A stretch of 64,000 nt of DNA from Oasisia sp. SBJ-2009 (taxonomy: Eukaryota > Annelida > Polychaeta > Sabellida > Siboglinidae), in contig OZ024858.1 in the NCBI GenBank assembly GCA_964017155.1, forward strand, positions 27,271,687 through 27,335,686. Reading direction: 5' to 3'. Under the pieces are notes generated by a model that worked only from the letters and a program-made list of their open reading frames with translations, did no database searches and had not been told where the DNA came from. Positions within the stretch are counted from its first letter, which is position 1. Every line of letters begins with the position of its first letter. A program made the position numbers and the translations under genes. This document shows positions 51,129 through 64,000 of this stretch, in pieces.

Positions 51129-51339
51129 GCTCGGCGGCGGTGCTGCTGCTGGGCGACCGCGAGGGCCACCGAGTAGCTCGGTGTCGGTTCCGAAGCGGCC
51201 GACGACGATTTATAGAGTTTTGTCCGAGTTCTAAACAAGTAGGGTTTGGTGAGGAAACGCGGGTCGAGACTGCCGCAGTGGTACGCCATGCAGTTGTGTT
51301 CAAGCCGCAGGAGGCACCTGCAACGCAAGATACGGTTAG

Positions 51340-53670
51340 TTAATGGCACGGCGAGGGCACACAGCAAGCTCGAGAGAGTGCTCGCTCACACAGTGCGACG
51401 GCTTCGTCTGTCCGTCCGTCCATCCGTCCGTCCTCGGGTCGTCTTGGTTTTGCACCCAGACCAGCTGCCGCTCGCGTAGATCAGCTCGCCTCTACACGTG
51501 GACATCTGCCAAGGAAAACCAAAACCACCAAACAACTGCCGTCTACCGTAGTACATCGTATCACCAGTCGGGCTTACTGGCCGGACAAAAGGCACGGCTT
51601 AGGAATTAGCCTTCAACGTGTGGTATCGTGAATACGCCAGGCTCCCTGAGGACTGGGGACACGAGCCATACTACCAACACACCGGTTGCATAACGTAATA
51701 CGAGGTGACGATTATGTTTAACGTTCGGGTTTGACCAAAGCACAATGACTGAGAGAGCGAGTCACCGTTTGTTCTCAGCTCTACTTACGGAACCACTGGT
51801 TGACGGCAAGTGGGATGATTCACACCACATGTGGCGGCGCCGATTTGTTCGCAAATGACACCTATTTTCATATGACGTACGTGCACTGAATGTTATCGGT
51901 GATAACGTTATAATCGAAAACAGCAGCTTACGTTAGATCACAAAAACACCTGGGCATGGTCTTATCAAGGCGATGAGCTCAATTTCATCACTAATCACTA
52001 TCCATTATTACATTTAAAGAGCTTTACCAGAATACAAAACGCACCTCTGTCAGTTTTCTATCTGCGAAGATATAATTCATGTCTATTACAGTATTACACA
52101 CAGCTAAAGTATATCGGTGTCGCAATCTGTGTTGAACATTTCCAATACATAAGGTCACTGTTAAAGACCAACACGTCCTCATAAAAATACAAGTGAAACG
52201 ATCCCGTGAAGACGTCTTGAATAGACCAGACTGTCCACAAGACAAACGTAGACGCAGTCACGTCTTTCTGACTAAAACTGTAAGCTAGTGCGTACATGAT
52301 ATAAATAAACAGTACGCGTTGTGTGTACCTGTGTAAGGTTGACACAACAAGTACAAAGACTTGCTTCCGTTGTGGTCCAGAAGACCTCGCCAAGCTTTGC
52401 CAACAACTACAAGGCAACACAAACACAGCACACGACACAAACATAGTTACCTCAGTTGTCGATACGCTAGCGACATAGTCGTCCATTCGTAACTGGTGCA
52501 ATCTCGCTTTGTCGTATATTGCTAGGCCAGCCCTACGGTTGCAGAGGCAAAGCTAGACAGACTATGATTAACACGGAAATCTATTGTGTGGTCGGAAGCT
52601 GAATACGTTACCGTGCCAAGTAGGTCGGTCGGCATATACTGCTGGGCGGACCCCGAATGGCAAGTCGCCGGTGCAGTGGCTGGGTTAATGAAACGGAGGC
52701 AGTCTCTATTGATTCGTAAAGCACAGTGGCACGGGCGTATATTGGCAGACGGAAGCCCCGGAGAAATGGTGCGTTCCCGTGCAACCGAGGATATTTTCTC
52801 TCCCCACAGGCAACCGCAACCGCATCACCAATGAATCGACAATGAAGTGGTTAGTTATACTTTTACCTCCTCACGGTAAACGGTATCTAACGTCGAAATG
52901 ATCTCCTCTTGTTAACTCACAATCGTCGTCAACCTTGCCACAACTTTACCAGGAACGAAATACGACTTACAATGTCGTGAATTGAATGAGCCAGTAACAC
53001 TGTGCGAACATAGCCACGGAAACTATAGTCTGCCTTTTGTTAGTTCTTTGGAGGATGTTGCTGTCAAGATGGCTCTTACAGACATTCTGCGTGGTTACTC
53101 TGCACGTCGGCTACTCTTTCACAGCAACTCTGAAACCCTTTTTGCCTAACAAATCTTTGTTGTTGTCTTACTGCCCAAACAGTGTCTTTTCTGGGTATTT
53201 CCACACTTCACTTTAGGTACCTTTCCTTTGTAGTTTCTGTATATGTCATTAAGGACAGGGTCTTTGTATTTACAACTGTCATGTCATCTTTTGCCACTAC
53301 ATTTATTTTCATCTCAGAAACTTGTGCAATGTCTCTACGGCATGACAACTTCAGTTAAAAACTTCTATATATGGTGCAGTGATTCTATAATACCCATATC
53401 CAATGTAGATCAATCTAGTTTATTTAATGTTCAGTATCAGGCAGGAATATAGCAGTGCTGACCATAGAAACACTGTGGACTGGGTTGTTATCCTGAATCA
53501 GTTGCTCCGATGTCGGACTGACCCAATATGGTTTACCACATTACCAAGGAGGAAACGACTCATTCATTTCCGCTTACACATCCCTAGGCAGTCTCTCAAC
53601 TACCAGTATTCCCAATCCCCATAAGGAAAACAGGAAATACACAGGGCAGAGAGTGTAAGGCCGGCATTTG
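51340..53670. other. Upstream flank of the MCT gene
   Basis: No coding exon found. Candidate 5' UTR splice signals exist (acceptor GCGTTGCAG at about 51318; donor ACTGAG|GTAACT near 52448, minus strand) but cannot be confirmed. The 135-codon frame at 52094-52501 shows no family features. Confidence 0.4.
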
Positions 53671-53679
53671 ATTATAATA

Positions 53680-54044
53680 CAGGGATCGTACACATTTGGA
53701 CATTTGAAATTCAAGGCTATTCAAGACTTTTTAAGGCTATTTGAAATTCAAGACTGTTTTGACGACATATGTACTTTTAAGCGCAGCAAATTAAGTTGAT
53801 ATTAAAAATTTTACTCGACTAACAAGACAATGGCACCGACCACAATGAAATGCTGATTGCCCATTGTGCATAGGCTGTTTCTTTTCTGGCTGTTATTCAT
53901 CACAACAATTGAGTCAAAACGATATCTTATTGACCACAATTAAATTCAAGACTACTGTGTAAAATTCAAGGATTTCAAGACCTTGAATTTGCTCCAATCA
54001 AATTCAAGGCTTTTCGAGACTTTCAAGGCCCCGTACGGACCCTG
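53680..54044 (+). mobile_element. Short hAT-like MITE, copy 2
   Basis: Starts CAGGGATCGTACACATTTGG, ends CCCCGTACGGACCCTG (inverted CAGGGTCCGTACGGGG). Flanks share ATAATA, but this is low-complexity DNA, so the duplication length is unclear. Confidence 0.8.
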
Positions 54045-54249
54045 ATAATATTATAAAATAATCAACACTGTAATATTTAGGAATATAAATAATCACAGAC
54101 TTTCTGTTGATTGTAAGTTAGAGACAGAGCGTGACGACCGTGACTGGGTGCAGTTGAAATAACAATAACCAACAGCTGTAGTCAGATCTTTTATGCAGAA
54201 TCATCCTGGCTGCCAATCATTAGCAGGAAGGTCACAGTGTAAAACAGTA

Positions 54250-54540
54250 AAAAGGTAAGTTCTTATATAGCGCATTATCCAATCCTCAGGATTGCTCGAA
54301 GCGCTTTACACTTCTGGCAGACATGTTCAATCGAATACCATGTCGGCTTCTCTGAGAAGCATGCAGCAGTTAATGCGTGAAGACTATTCAGACAAAAATA
54401 GCCACCTCTGTCTATAGCCAGATACTCATTCATACAGCTGAGTGAACTGGAGCAATAGAAAACTTGGTTTGACACTGCAGCGCAGGATTCGAACCCGGGT
54501 TCTCTTAGTTGAGAGTCTGAAGCTCTAGCCAATGTATTTA
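54250..54540 (-). mobile_element. tRNA-derived SINE, second near-complete copy
   Basis: Same family as 29430-29767. B box GGGTTCGAATCC at 54495-54484; tail AAGCGCTTCGAGCAATCCTG, AGGATTGGATAATGCGCTAT. The tRNA head lacks its outermost bases. Confidence 0.85.
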
Positions 54541-54544
54541 GCAC

Positions 54545-55580
54545 AAGTACCAGATATTATAGATAGTCTTTATGTGCGTTTATTTTAGAGATATTTTGTA
54601 ATTTACATGTCTAAGAAATTTAGGTTAAATCTTGCATATTTAAAAAAAATACTACAATTTTAAGTCTTAGTAAGTGTGATTAATTTTAATGATTGAACCT
54701 ATAAAGTGCCTCTGAGCAGTTAAAGCTGAAAAGGGTGCTATATAAATGTTCATATTATATTATTATTATTAACAACATGTATGTGCAGCTTTCTGATTCT
54801 ATATTCAATGCGATCAACCATGTGCTGGTTGCAGTCCTGGCCATCCGTCGACCACATCGCAAGGCGAGGCCAGAAACAATGCTCAGTTTATTGCTCACTG
54901 ATCAATGACATACCAAAATGTGATTACATCAGTAAAATAGCACCAACATTCTGCGGCATGTGACAGACAATATTTGCCATACAGTATCTCAACATTCTCA
55001 AGGCTTTGTCTAAGCATAGTATGGTAAGGCTGCCACAAGGGTTTCCCACCAGTAACAGGGCTATCGCAAAGTTGACTGACCACAAAGGTTTCCTGTCTCC
55101 AAACCACAGGGGTTTCCTGCTGGTGGCAGGACTGTAGCAGTGTTGAGTGATGCTCACCAGAGAAGATGATATAAATGCCAGGCTCAGGGAACACAGGAGG
55201 AGAGAGACTAAGAGAGTTGTCAGGCACACACAGGGACTGTAGGGGGTGCAGCTGGAGGGTTTCCCTCCGGCTTGGGCTGGGAGGTGAGGCTGGGCTGCCT
55301 CTGTGTCGAAGATAGCTGGTTTGGACAGGCATTGTCATGTGAGTTTGTAAACTGAATCTAGTTGGTTCGGGTGGAGAGTTTAAGTTTTATTATGCTTTGG
55401 CTGTTAGTTTACTATATTTAATTTGAAGTGTAAAATAATGAATGTACCTGTCGAGTTTTACATAAGCGTGTTTATTTCTATTTGCTTATGACAATACAAA
55501 ATTAATCCATCTTAGTTTACTCTGCGGTTGCCTAAGGGTAATCTGCAGGTCAGATCTACTGAGGCAGCTAAAAGGGTGCG
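54545..55580. other. Spacer without a supported gene
   Basis: Unique sequence. 55030-55150 has an imperfect duplication of caaaggtttcctg / caggggtttcctgct motifs; nothing else recognisable. Confidence 0.45.
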
Positions 55581-55582
55581 CG

Positions 55583-55706
55583 GACAAAACCCCCTCCGGA
55601 CAAAACCCCCTTGGACAAAACCCCCTCGGACAAAACCCCCTCAGACAAAACCCCCTCCATACATAACTCCCTCTACACATAAGCCATTTCCGGACAAAAC
55701 CCCCTC
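55583..55706. repeat. 16-bp repeat ggacaaaaccccctc, about 7 units
   Basis: Five clean units, two decayed ones (tacataactccctc), then one more clean unit. Confidence 0.9.
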
Positions 55707-55804
55707 ATCAATGATACTAGACAGAGGGTAACTTGCTTGAATAGCACCTTTATTATGCCAGTAATTATAAAATAGTTGGTATGTATTTACATTTTTTACA
55801 TACC

Positions 55805-55809
<5 letters not shown>

Positions 55810-55879
<70 letters not shown>

Positions 55880-55946
55880 ATATTGCCATATTCAACGTGC
55901 ATTACATGATGAATTGGAATGTAGTCTGGCGTTGACTCATATAGTG

Positions 55947-55998
<52 letters not shown>

Positions 55999-56005
55999 CA
56001 ATAAA
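55810..56005. repeat. Two (AT)n microsatellites
   Basis: Runs at 55810-55877 and 55950-55992 separated by unique sequence; the AT-rich DNA from 56005 to 56350 that follows holds nothing recognisable. Confidence 0.97.
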
Positions 56006-56946
56006 ATGAAATATGGCAAATATAAGATATAGATATGATATACATATTATACATAATTTGTTCTTTAAAATGAAAAATATATTTTAATATAATAAATAAA
56101 TAGACAAAATAAAAATAATAGATTATCTACTTAACAATAACTGTGGTGTAAACTAGTTAATAAATAAATAAATATATAGAAAATGTCTTTGAAATTGTTT
56201 AAAAATATATATATATATTATCTTCTAAAATGTAATTTAAATTAGTAGACATACATTATAAGAGGACTAAACTATCATTTAAAATTATAATTACAATTGA
56301 ATGCGTCCAATTTTGTTTTAAGAATATATTTATACAATTATTTGTATTTATTATTATTCTCTTAAGCCTGAGGTAGTAATACAGTGTACAGCAGTTCCCA
56401 GTATCAGTTGCAATAATCATCTTCCCACCTGCAGTTTCATTGCGGGAACGCAGGATTGCTTGGCTTACCTCAAAGGGAAATTTCTAGTATTTGCTAGTTG
56501 AAAGTTGTATACACAATTTGAACTTAATGCATGCACAGCATTAATATTATAAACAGTGCTTTGGGTTTATGCTATTTGGTAGGCATGCAGCCTTTATTGA
56601 ATTTATTCAATACATTTAATCAAGTATTAAGGACATTTTAATATAATTATTATTAATATCTTGAATTGGATATGAAAAATGAGAACCACTGATTGGAAAA
56701 GAATTATCCTGAGATAAGTCCAGTGATACATTGAGGAGATTTATATTTAGGTGCTCTTATTTAGGTGCCGTGAGTGTTGTAAGTAAGACTAAAGAGAGTA
56801 GCGTGACAGCATGAGTAGTCTCACTTCACTGTTCTGCTTTCAAGTTGACCATCTCTAATGCTATACACTTTGCCTGTGTAAACTTGAATGATGTGGTGAG
56901 TTGTCTGAATAAACATATCATGTATATCCATAGTTTATGTAGAGAC

Positions 56947-57937
56947 CAGACATGGGGTCAAATACATTGAAATGTATTTAAATACAAATACAAATACTTT
57001 TGAGGGAGTCAAATACAAATACAAATACTTTTAAATGCAAATGTATTTAAATACAAATACAAATACTTTTGAAAAGTATTTCAAATACTTTTTCAAATAC
57101 TTTTCATTTTCAGGATATATAGGTAAAAGAAACAAAACGATATATCAAGCAGTTCATCTAGTTTATTGCTATTGTCTAAGTTGTCTGGTTACATTCAGTG
57201 GTCTAGTATCTATCTGGCTACTGCCCAGTGTATACTTCTAAAATTGTCAGTTATATCACCCAGGATGGTGGAAATTAGTACTTATATGGGATAGTGCAAA
57301 GTCCTGCTGCAAGCTAATTGAATGCAATGTTCCTTTTAATCATTCCTCCACACCATTTTCACACAATCATGGCAATGTGGACAGAACCCACAGCCAAGCT
57401 TTCCATTCATTCACTGAGGATCACAAGATCTGACTTGAATTGGGTTCTCCATTTATCATCTGTATCAGTTAGGCTGCCCTGCACACTGGGCTCAGTGATG
57501 TTTGAACAAAGTCCACTGTGGCTTATTTAATTGGGGATACCTGGCTTGAACAAAGGGCTTGATAAACCAGTGCCAGGCTTCTTCTTCTATCATACAAAGG
57601 GAATTGGCTAGCTAGCTGGTGCCCAGGGTTTACTGGTGCCCATATGTGCTAAGCTGTGTAATTAAGTTCTTAGTCACTGACTGTCACTGATATCACATTG
57701 GCTAATTTACCATAGCAGTAACTTACATAAACACAGTGGAAGAAAGAACTGACCCAAATATATACCCAAAGTATTTGAAAAAGTATTTGTAAAGTATTTG
57801 AAATATCAAATACTTTAGGAAAGTATTTAAATACAAATACAAATACTTTCAATTCCTAAATGTCAAATACAAATACTTTAAAAAAAGTATTTAAATACTT
57901 TCAAATACAAATACAAATGTATTTGACCCCATGTCTG
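56947..57937. mobile_element. Non-autonomous hAT-type transposon, 991 bp, with intact target-site duplication
   Basis: Termini CAGACATGGGGTCAAATACA and its inverted copy ending TTTGACCCCATGTCTG. Flanked on both sides by the 8-bp direct repeat GTAGAGAC (56939-56946 and 57938-57945), the duplication length of hAT elements. Subterminal regions are dense in AAATACAAATAC and complement. The interior (about 57120-57760) has no transposase frame, so it must be mobilised in trans. Confidence 0.93.
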
Positions 57938-57949
57938 GTAGAGACCCGC

Positions 57950-59870
57950 CCACCCAACATTTGGGTGGGTTTTTGTGGACGGGAAGAAATATCACTGGAA
58001 GTGTAAAAGAATAAAAACCGAAAAAGGTCTTACAAAGTCACAGATATTGTCAGTTATCGTATGAAAATGGGAGTCGCACATGTATTTGTACTTCAGTTTA
58101 GGTCATAATCACACACACTGCTTGACTGACTTGTGTGTGAGTTAACATACACATGTCTCCCTAAAAACATTGTAACTGGCAAAAATGTTGATCTGCATAA
58201 ATTTGTGTGTATGTGTAATAGTTACTGTATAATAACAAATAGTTTTTGTGTAATAACATTTCAACCATAACTTGTGAATGGGCCATCACTCACTGTTCTG
58301 TCGTCTGCCAATAGTAAACATGCCAAGTGTAACGGCAACAGTATAACTTGGTGGCAGTAAAAAATATTCTTATTCACTAATAAATGTTTTACTCTTAATA
58401 GTTTTTATTAATACTGATAGACTGACAGCGTGGTGAGACTAGAACCTAACCAGTCTAGCGTTAAACAAGCAACGATGTAGACAGACTCTAAAAGGGCAAT
58501 AATTTATAAATGTAGTGCTCAATGATTTATCTAAGCACCAATATCAGCACCCTGGACAACATGGCTTATCGATGAGCAAAACAGTATGCATTTAACTACT
58601 AACAAATTAACACAAACGCACAAGTTTGAGTGAAATCAAGTCACGATTGCTTGTACACATGCAATCCCCTTCCTCTAAATCAATCGAGAACTAAATTCCG
58701 GCTAGCACACAGGGGGAATTTCAATCCGAGTTTCATGTCCTAATTGGATTCATTAAGCAGCCTGACTCATTGAACGCTGTCGGCCATGTTTGATTTCAGA
58801 CACTTCTGTCTTGTCTGCCTGACATGGATTAGGACTCGTCTTACATAAGTGAACTAATCAATATTTGATACCGTTACCCGACAAACACGCATCACCGTTG
58901 ACCGGGTCAGGTCAAGGAAACACACAGTGCCAAGGTCCGACTACCAGGAATACAGTGTCGACAGCCAGAACAACGACATTGGCAGAAAATATAGCCACGG
59001 AATTCTACCAATGCATAATCTGGCAAGGCATCAAACAAACGTTGTCATGTGTTCATAGTTCTGAGTATTTCCCTTCACCTGCTATTGAAGCTTCATCATA
59101 ACACTAATAAGAAATGTAGGCATTGCATAGGGAAGTATTACTCCTAAAATACAAGGCATTAAGATGAATTTTTGTGTGATATTACAAGTGAATTTTTGTG
59201 TGATATTACAAGTATTTATGCTATGTCACAATGTCTACCTGGCAAGTACTGAATGCTCATTGCTGTTACCAGTATTTCAACAATAACTGCAATTTTGATA
59301 GACAAACACACATCAGAATTTCAGCACCTCATCAAAGAAATATGCTACTCAGAATTTACAAATATTATATTATTATTAATGCTTATTAAGAACTTATAAT
59401 TTAAAAAACAAATTGCACACACATGGTGTTATTTTATGCTTAACTTATGACTAACATAAATAAGTTGCTTTAATGTCACACACCAATTATACATTTGGCA
59501 TATTTTATAATTACAATTTATATTATTATTCATATTAAAAGTATCATATATATGTGATGCTATTATTTTATTTATTACAATTTATTATTTTTAATATTTG
59601 TGGTGCTATGTTTTCTGCAGAAATTTTGACGTTAAATGCTTATCTCAAACATATATTTGGCAAGTCTCTCTACTATAAATCAAAAATGATGCTATTTATA
59701 AGTCAATTTGACCTTCAGCCCAAAGGACTAAAAGCCATGTCATTGGCACTTTACTGCTGGGTCATGACATCTGAAGATGGGGGAAGCTGCTAAATACAGG
59801 GGGAACTAATCCTACTACTGGCCCACTAATCAACATACAATTACATTACAAAATACCACACCCCTTAAAT
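57950..59870. other. Spacer without a supported gene
   Basis: Unique DNA; a two-unit 24-bp duplication (gaatttttgtgtgatattac aagt) lies at 59165-59212. Confidence 0.5.
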
Positions 59871-59881
59871 ATTGGAGGGGC

Positions 59882-60378
59882 TATGTCCATTCCACAAACA
59901 TTGTATGGTTCAGCCCCCTACCCAACCCCATATGTCCCTTCTACAAACATTGTGTGCTTCAGCCCCCTTACCCAGCCCCCTATGTCCATTCTACAAACAC
60001 TATGTGCTTCAGCCCCCTACCCAGCCTTCTATGTCCATTCTACAAACATTGTGTGCTTCAGCCCCCTACCCAACCCCCTATGTCAATTCCACAAACATTG
60101 TGTTGTTCAGCCCCCTACCCAGCCCCGTATGTCCATTCCACAAACATTATGTGGTTCAGCCCCCTACACAGCCCCCTATGTCCATTCCACAAACATTATG
60201 TGGTTCAGCCCCCTACACAGCCCACTGTGTCCATTCCACAAACATTATGTGGTTCAGCCCCCTACACAGCCCCCTGTGTCCATTCCACAAACATTATGTG
60301 CTTCAGCCCCCTACACAGCCCCCTATGGCCATTCCACAAACATTGTGTGCTTCAGCCCCCTACACAGCCCCGGAGCCC
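59882..60378. repeat. 49-bp minisatellite, about 10 units
   Basis: Unit cattccacaaacattatgtg, gttcagccccctacacagcc, ccctatgtc. Since 49 leaves remainder 1 on division by 3, each plus frame cycles through all three readings and all are open (166-209 codons). That is a repeat property, not evidence for a protein. Confidence 0.95.
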
Positions 60379-60384
60379 CCTAGT

Positions 60385-62580
60385 TCCTGTCATTTTTTCA
60401 GTCAAGGCTTACACGCTAATAATGAATCTTTCAATGCATGTTCATATAAAATATGTTCATTATATACTCTAAGATGCTTAATATGGACAAATATTGCATA
60501 AGTGCTGCACAACATGTATTATTTTATCAAATAATATTTGTACAAATTTATTTATGATAAATGACAGGAAACCCATGCCATTCAATACTGTTATATTGTT
60601 TTATTTAAACCAATTCAAAGCTATTTGCTATTTTACAAATCAAAGTTATTCTGAGTATTTCCTTTAAAATGTCTAAAGAACAGAAACCAAATTTGGTGTC
60701 AAAATAATCAGTCTACGGAAATCAAGACTCAGTAACTGCTGCAACGTGTGGCTGGGAAAAAGGAAATTGGCAATGACTTCTATTTCCTTGTCCGCCACCT
60801 TTCTTTAGCATGAGCTATTTCGATGTTACTTTGCTGTTGGCTATGGCCTGGTAGCATATATAACTTAAAATAAATTGTACTCATTCGTCACATACATGCT
60901 CTTATGTTACTACTATTACTACCATTAGAAGAAATGTATGGAACCTGAACGTACACACTCTATCTCATTGTGATTTCAATGGAATACTTTAAATTGACAT
61001 CTATGTTAACTTTGTGTGAATAAATGTAATGTTTTTTGTTTTGTTTTAAATTAGACAATTGTTACTGCCATTATATGCTAACATAAGGTACTTTGCTTCT
61101 CTTAGTCTTATCATCAAAGGAATGCTTAAAGTCTTCAAAATGTCTAAAGATACGCCGCTGAGCGAATATGTTACTTGCATATATATTATATTAAAATGCA
61201 TCATGCACTGTATAATTCAAGCACCAGCAGTTATGATAGGTCAACAGGTCATATCCGTAACCCTCCACTGTATACCAAACTATAAGGGGAATGATTTAAC
61301 CAATTTAATATCAGTATGTAATGTGACATACATTGTGAGACATATCGTATGATGAGATCACTGTATCATTGAACTCATTACATCCCTCTTGCCAAAGTCA
61401 GACAACATTCAATATATATGACATCTATATATAACACTGGCTACCGGCTCTATTGCTTGAACTTACTTGCGATACTTGGGTCAGACAAGTGAACCTGTTC
61501 AGTAATTTATATCAGCCGTCTTTAAGCCGTTGAAACGCAAACAGGGTACCTGCGCAGTTATTGACACTTGCCCTATTAAATGTGACATTGTACTTATCGT
61601 AAACGCTTCCGTTAATCCTGGCAGATAAAAAGTTTGTGTCACCATTCATGTTACAACAGTGTCGTTGTACACTTACAAGGACACTGACTGACAGTTAGAG
61701 TCCAAGGTACAATTTGCATGTGACTGCACTGCAGATTAACTGAGCGAAGATTTTCATTTGGTAAATATTGAATACACCCTGTATAGATCTACAAACATTT
61801 ATTTCTGCTTGTCTACATATCATAAAGAGGGGCACTGTTACACGAAGAATGGTTCATATTCCCACCAGTGATAACTGCCATGATGTACATGGTAGGCATA
61901 GGTGATATCATGTGACAGTCACATGACCATAATGAAGTACTCTGCAATGTCACTGCTACACCCATAAGTGTCATGTTTAGTTATATAGTTAATGTACTGT
62001 TCCAATTGATTAAAAAATTCAGGGGTCATATAAAAATATTGTTTATAAGGCACTATGCCAACTCAGAATGCACAAACTTTAAGCTCTGCTACCTCTGAAT
62101 AATTTTTTTGAAATGTAGATAATTTCTACCAGATTTCAGGTACAAGCAGCAATGTTATGGATGCATGACAAAGTGCATGCATAGGACATACAGTAACAAT
62201 TGGAAGACTCATCATAATGTTAACAAACATCATAAATTCACTACATTGTGAGTTTTATGAACATGTGCCACGATTATAGACTTAGCTAATGTGCAGTTCT
62301 AGTGTGAAATGACCACTGCTACACAACATGTGTAACACGACTCGTAAACACACTTGGCTGGAACACACTCAAAACACAACAACTACAACATCAACTTACC
62401 TTCTTCTACAAAATAAAACAACCACAACCAGACATATCAGCATCGTCATGTTCATCAGCACAGCTTTTATCATGTTTATCCTGTACAGACCAGTTGTCAT
62501 TTCTTGTGTCTGTTTGGGTATATTTAAAAAATTGATCCAAACAGAAAATGATGGACATTCACCTTCAATTGTGTTATCAC
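60385..62580. other. Spacer without a supported gene
   Basis: AT-rich unique sequence; no exon, RNA gene or element that I can recognise. Confidence 0.5.
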
Positions 62581-62587
62581 CAGATAT

Positions 62588-62919
62588 CCCAGCAAACAAG
62601 GAACCATTTCTGAACCAGTTGGCATGTGTCTTACTGGTTCATAATTGGTACTGCCCCACCAGTACGTGTTTTCATATGTATTCAGGTGAATACACATGTT
62701 CTGCCTGTTGTCAGTTTTGAACGAGTTTGACACGAGTCGTGCTGTGTCAGAACTGGTACGGTTTCACGGGTACGTGTCATCACGTGAAAAAATCGTGATT
62801 TCACAGTAAACACACACCAAATTTGTTCACAGAATCCGGTGAATTCATGTGAATTGAGCCAGTTGAACTCGTGAATTCACTTTCAAAACATGTGAAATCA
62901 CAGGTCCTTGTTTGCTGGG
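62588..62919 (-). mobile_element. Inverted-repeat DNA element, complete copy (332 bp)
   Basis: Termini CCCAGCAAACAAGGAACC and inverted GGTCCTTGTTTGCTGGG. The interior is rich in acceptor/donor-like palindromic pieces such as GTGAATACACATG and GAATTCAC. Superfamily not assigned; only a 2-bp AT flank is shared. Confidence 0.75.
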
Positions 62920-62924
62920 ATGAC

Positions 62925-63875
62925 TGCTCAGATAAACTGAGCCAGTGTTCCAACTGAGGCGTGGCTCAAGCCAGTGAGTGGACACGTTAGTACTGCAGCA
63001 TACCAGGTAATGTAATAATGTGTCTGCAATGTAATCATAATTATAACACTCATGTGTACCATATACGCCATACGAATGAAACATGTATTTTTTACATGAT
63101 AATATTCCGATTTTTGGGCTTAAGTTATACATATAAATCATATTTTATCACTGAAGTTGGCACCTGACCGCATGACCTGCTGCCCAGGCCCTGGTTACTT
63201 CCTTCTCAGTTTTGTGAATCTGAATGAAATTTCCCGAGATCAGCCCACAGATGTGCAAAAATGTAATTATGTGAAATTGGTGAGAAAATTTGTTTGGACA
63301 AATAGCCTATGTAGTGCCATTTATAAGCTATTTGTATATGTATCCCGTCAATCAGTCCACCAGGCTATTAATAATTTGACCATATCCAGAAACATAGCCA
63401 CTTCATTTATATTACTAATTGCATATTTCACTGACACTGATCGACATGAATTACATTGCACCAGTCTGTTTATTTAATTATTTATATAGAAAGAATACCG
63501 CTCTATAGTTTCACCAGGTTTATGATTACGTTTCACCTGGGCGTTTGTGAGAGTTTACATAGCAGCTATGAAATAGTGTGCCAGTGTAACTAGCACTGTC
63601 ATAAAAAGCAAAAGAGGTTCTATGATTCTTTGAAAGTGACAGTGAGTGATGTGCCGAACTATTAATTTCAAACACGTCTACCGATTTAATCAGTAATGGC
63701 TTCATGAACACTCTTGAACACCCAAATTAATCCTAAGCCAAAAAGGCACTGGTGTGACACCCTGTTATATATATCTGAGGCTTGCCTTAGCTTGAGCCAA
63801 CAACTATCCACCAAAAAAGGGCCAAAGTGGATGGAGCAATGCATGGCATGATCACGTCCGGACTTACACATCCGT
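62925..63875. other. Spacer without a supported gene
   Basis: Unique sequence between the inverted-repeat element and the LINE tail at the window edge. Confidence 0.45.
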
Positions 63876-63879
63876 GGCA

Positions 63880-64000
63880 TGATAATAATAATAATAATAA
63901 TAATAGTAACTTCTTTTGCGCCAATATCCTCGAAAATCAAGCTCAGTGGCGCGACAAAACCAGGGGATTAATCAATCTCATAATCGAAAGCAATGATGAT
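63880..64000 (-). mobile_element. LINE 3' end, cut by the window edge
   Basis: Minus strand has GCGCCACTGAGCTTGATTTT then CGAGGATATTGGCGC and an (ATT)n tail at 63883-63905. It is related to the 3' motif of the 6.4-kb fragment. The rest lies off-window. Confidence 0.6.

Noticed and set aside
52094..52501. 135-codon minus-strand frame upstream of the MCT gene
   Set aside because: No recognisable domain, poor hydrophobic pattern and no coding-like composition; perhaps 5' UTR sequence.
59872..60501. Three overlapping plus-strand frames of 166-209 codons
   Set aside because: A 49-bp tandem repeat cycles the same codons through all frames; no gene signature.

Overview
The window is nuclear DNA of an animal, most likely a marine invertebrate; I cannot name the species. 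Coding sequence is split by GT-AG introns into small exons. Non-coding DNA is AT-rich and full of (AT)n, (TG)n, (TAA)n, (GCACAC)n and (CATA)n arrays, minisatellites, tRNA-derived SINEs, 5'-truncated LINE tails, and hAT-like and fold-back elements. I see no bacterial-style operons, CRISPR arrays or functional tRNA/rRNA genes.

Three protein genes can be reconstructed, all on the minus strand. (1) 287-13789: the 5' half (ten exons, about 563 codons, every splice phase compatible) of a GH31 alpha-glucosidase with signal peptide, trefoil domain and the nucleophile motif TDMNEPSN; its 3' half lies beyond base 1. (2) 16995-20565: a complete four-exon, about 520-residue wax-ester-synthase/DGAT-type acyltransferase with an N-terminal membrane segment and the HHSVGDG active site. 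(3) 46092-51128: a complete three-exon, 688-residue monocarboxylate-transporter (SLC16) protein with a long central loop. They are unrelated metabolic genes and nothing suggests a functional cluster. Coding exons of genes 2 and 3 are far richer in G+C than their surroundings.

Layout: 0-13.9 kb gene 1, its introns loaded with retroposons; 13.9-17 kb spacer and probable 3' UTR of gene 2; 17-20.6 kb gene 2; 20.7-45.9 kb a gene-free desert with long satellites (27.4, 27.8-28.2, 32.2-33.1, 39.4-41.9 and 43.4-44.0 kb); 46-51.1 kb gene 3; 51.4-64 kb a second gene-free stretch with a 991-bp hAT-type element, a 49-bp minisatellite and inverted-repeat elements.

The most interesting signals are at exon edges. 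One whole intron of the acyltransferase gene (18762-19250) is a LINE 3' end flanked by a 6-bp direct repeat, AAGGTG, that itself supplies the donor and acceptor, which is what intron birth by retroposon insertion would leave. Independently, three minisatellites sit exactly on functional boundaries: a 33-bp repeat copies the 5' splice site of glucosidase exon 6 five times; a 40-bp repeat copies the 3' splice site of transporter exon 2 about twelve times; and a 25-bp repeat copies the transporter stop codon about eight times. I also see a tRNA-derived SINE sharing its 3' tail with the local LINE, implying a SINE/LINE partnership.
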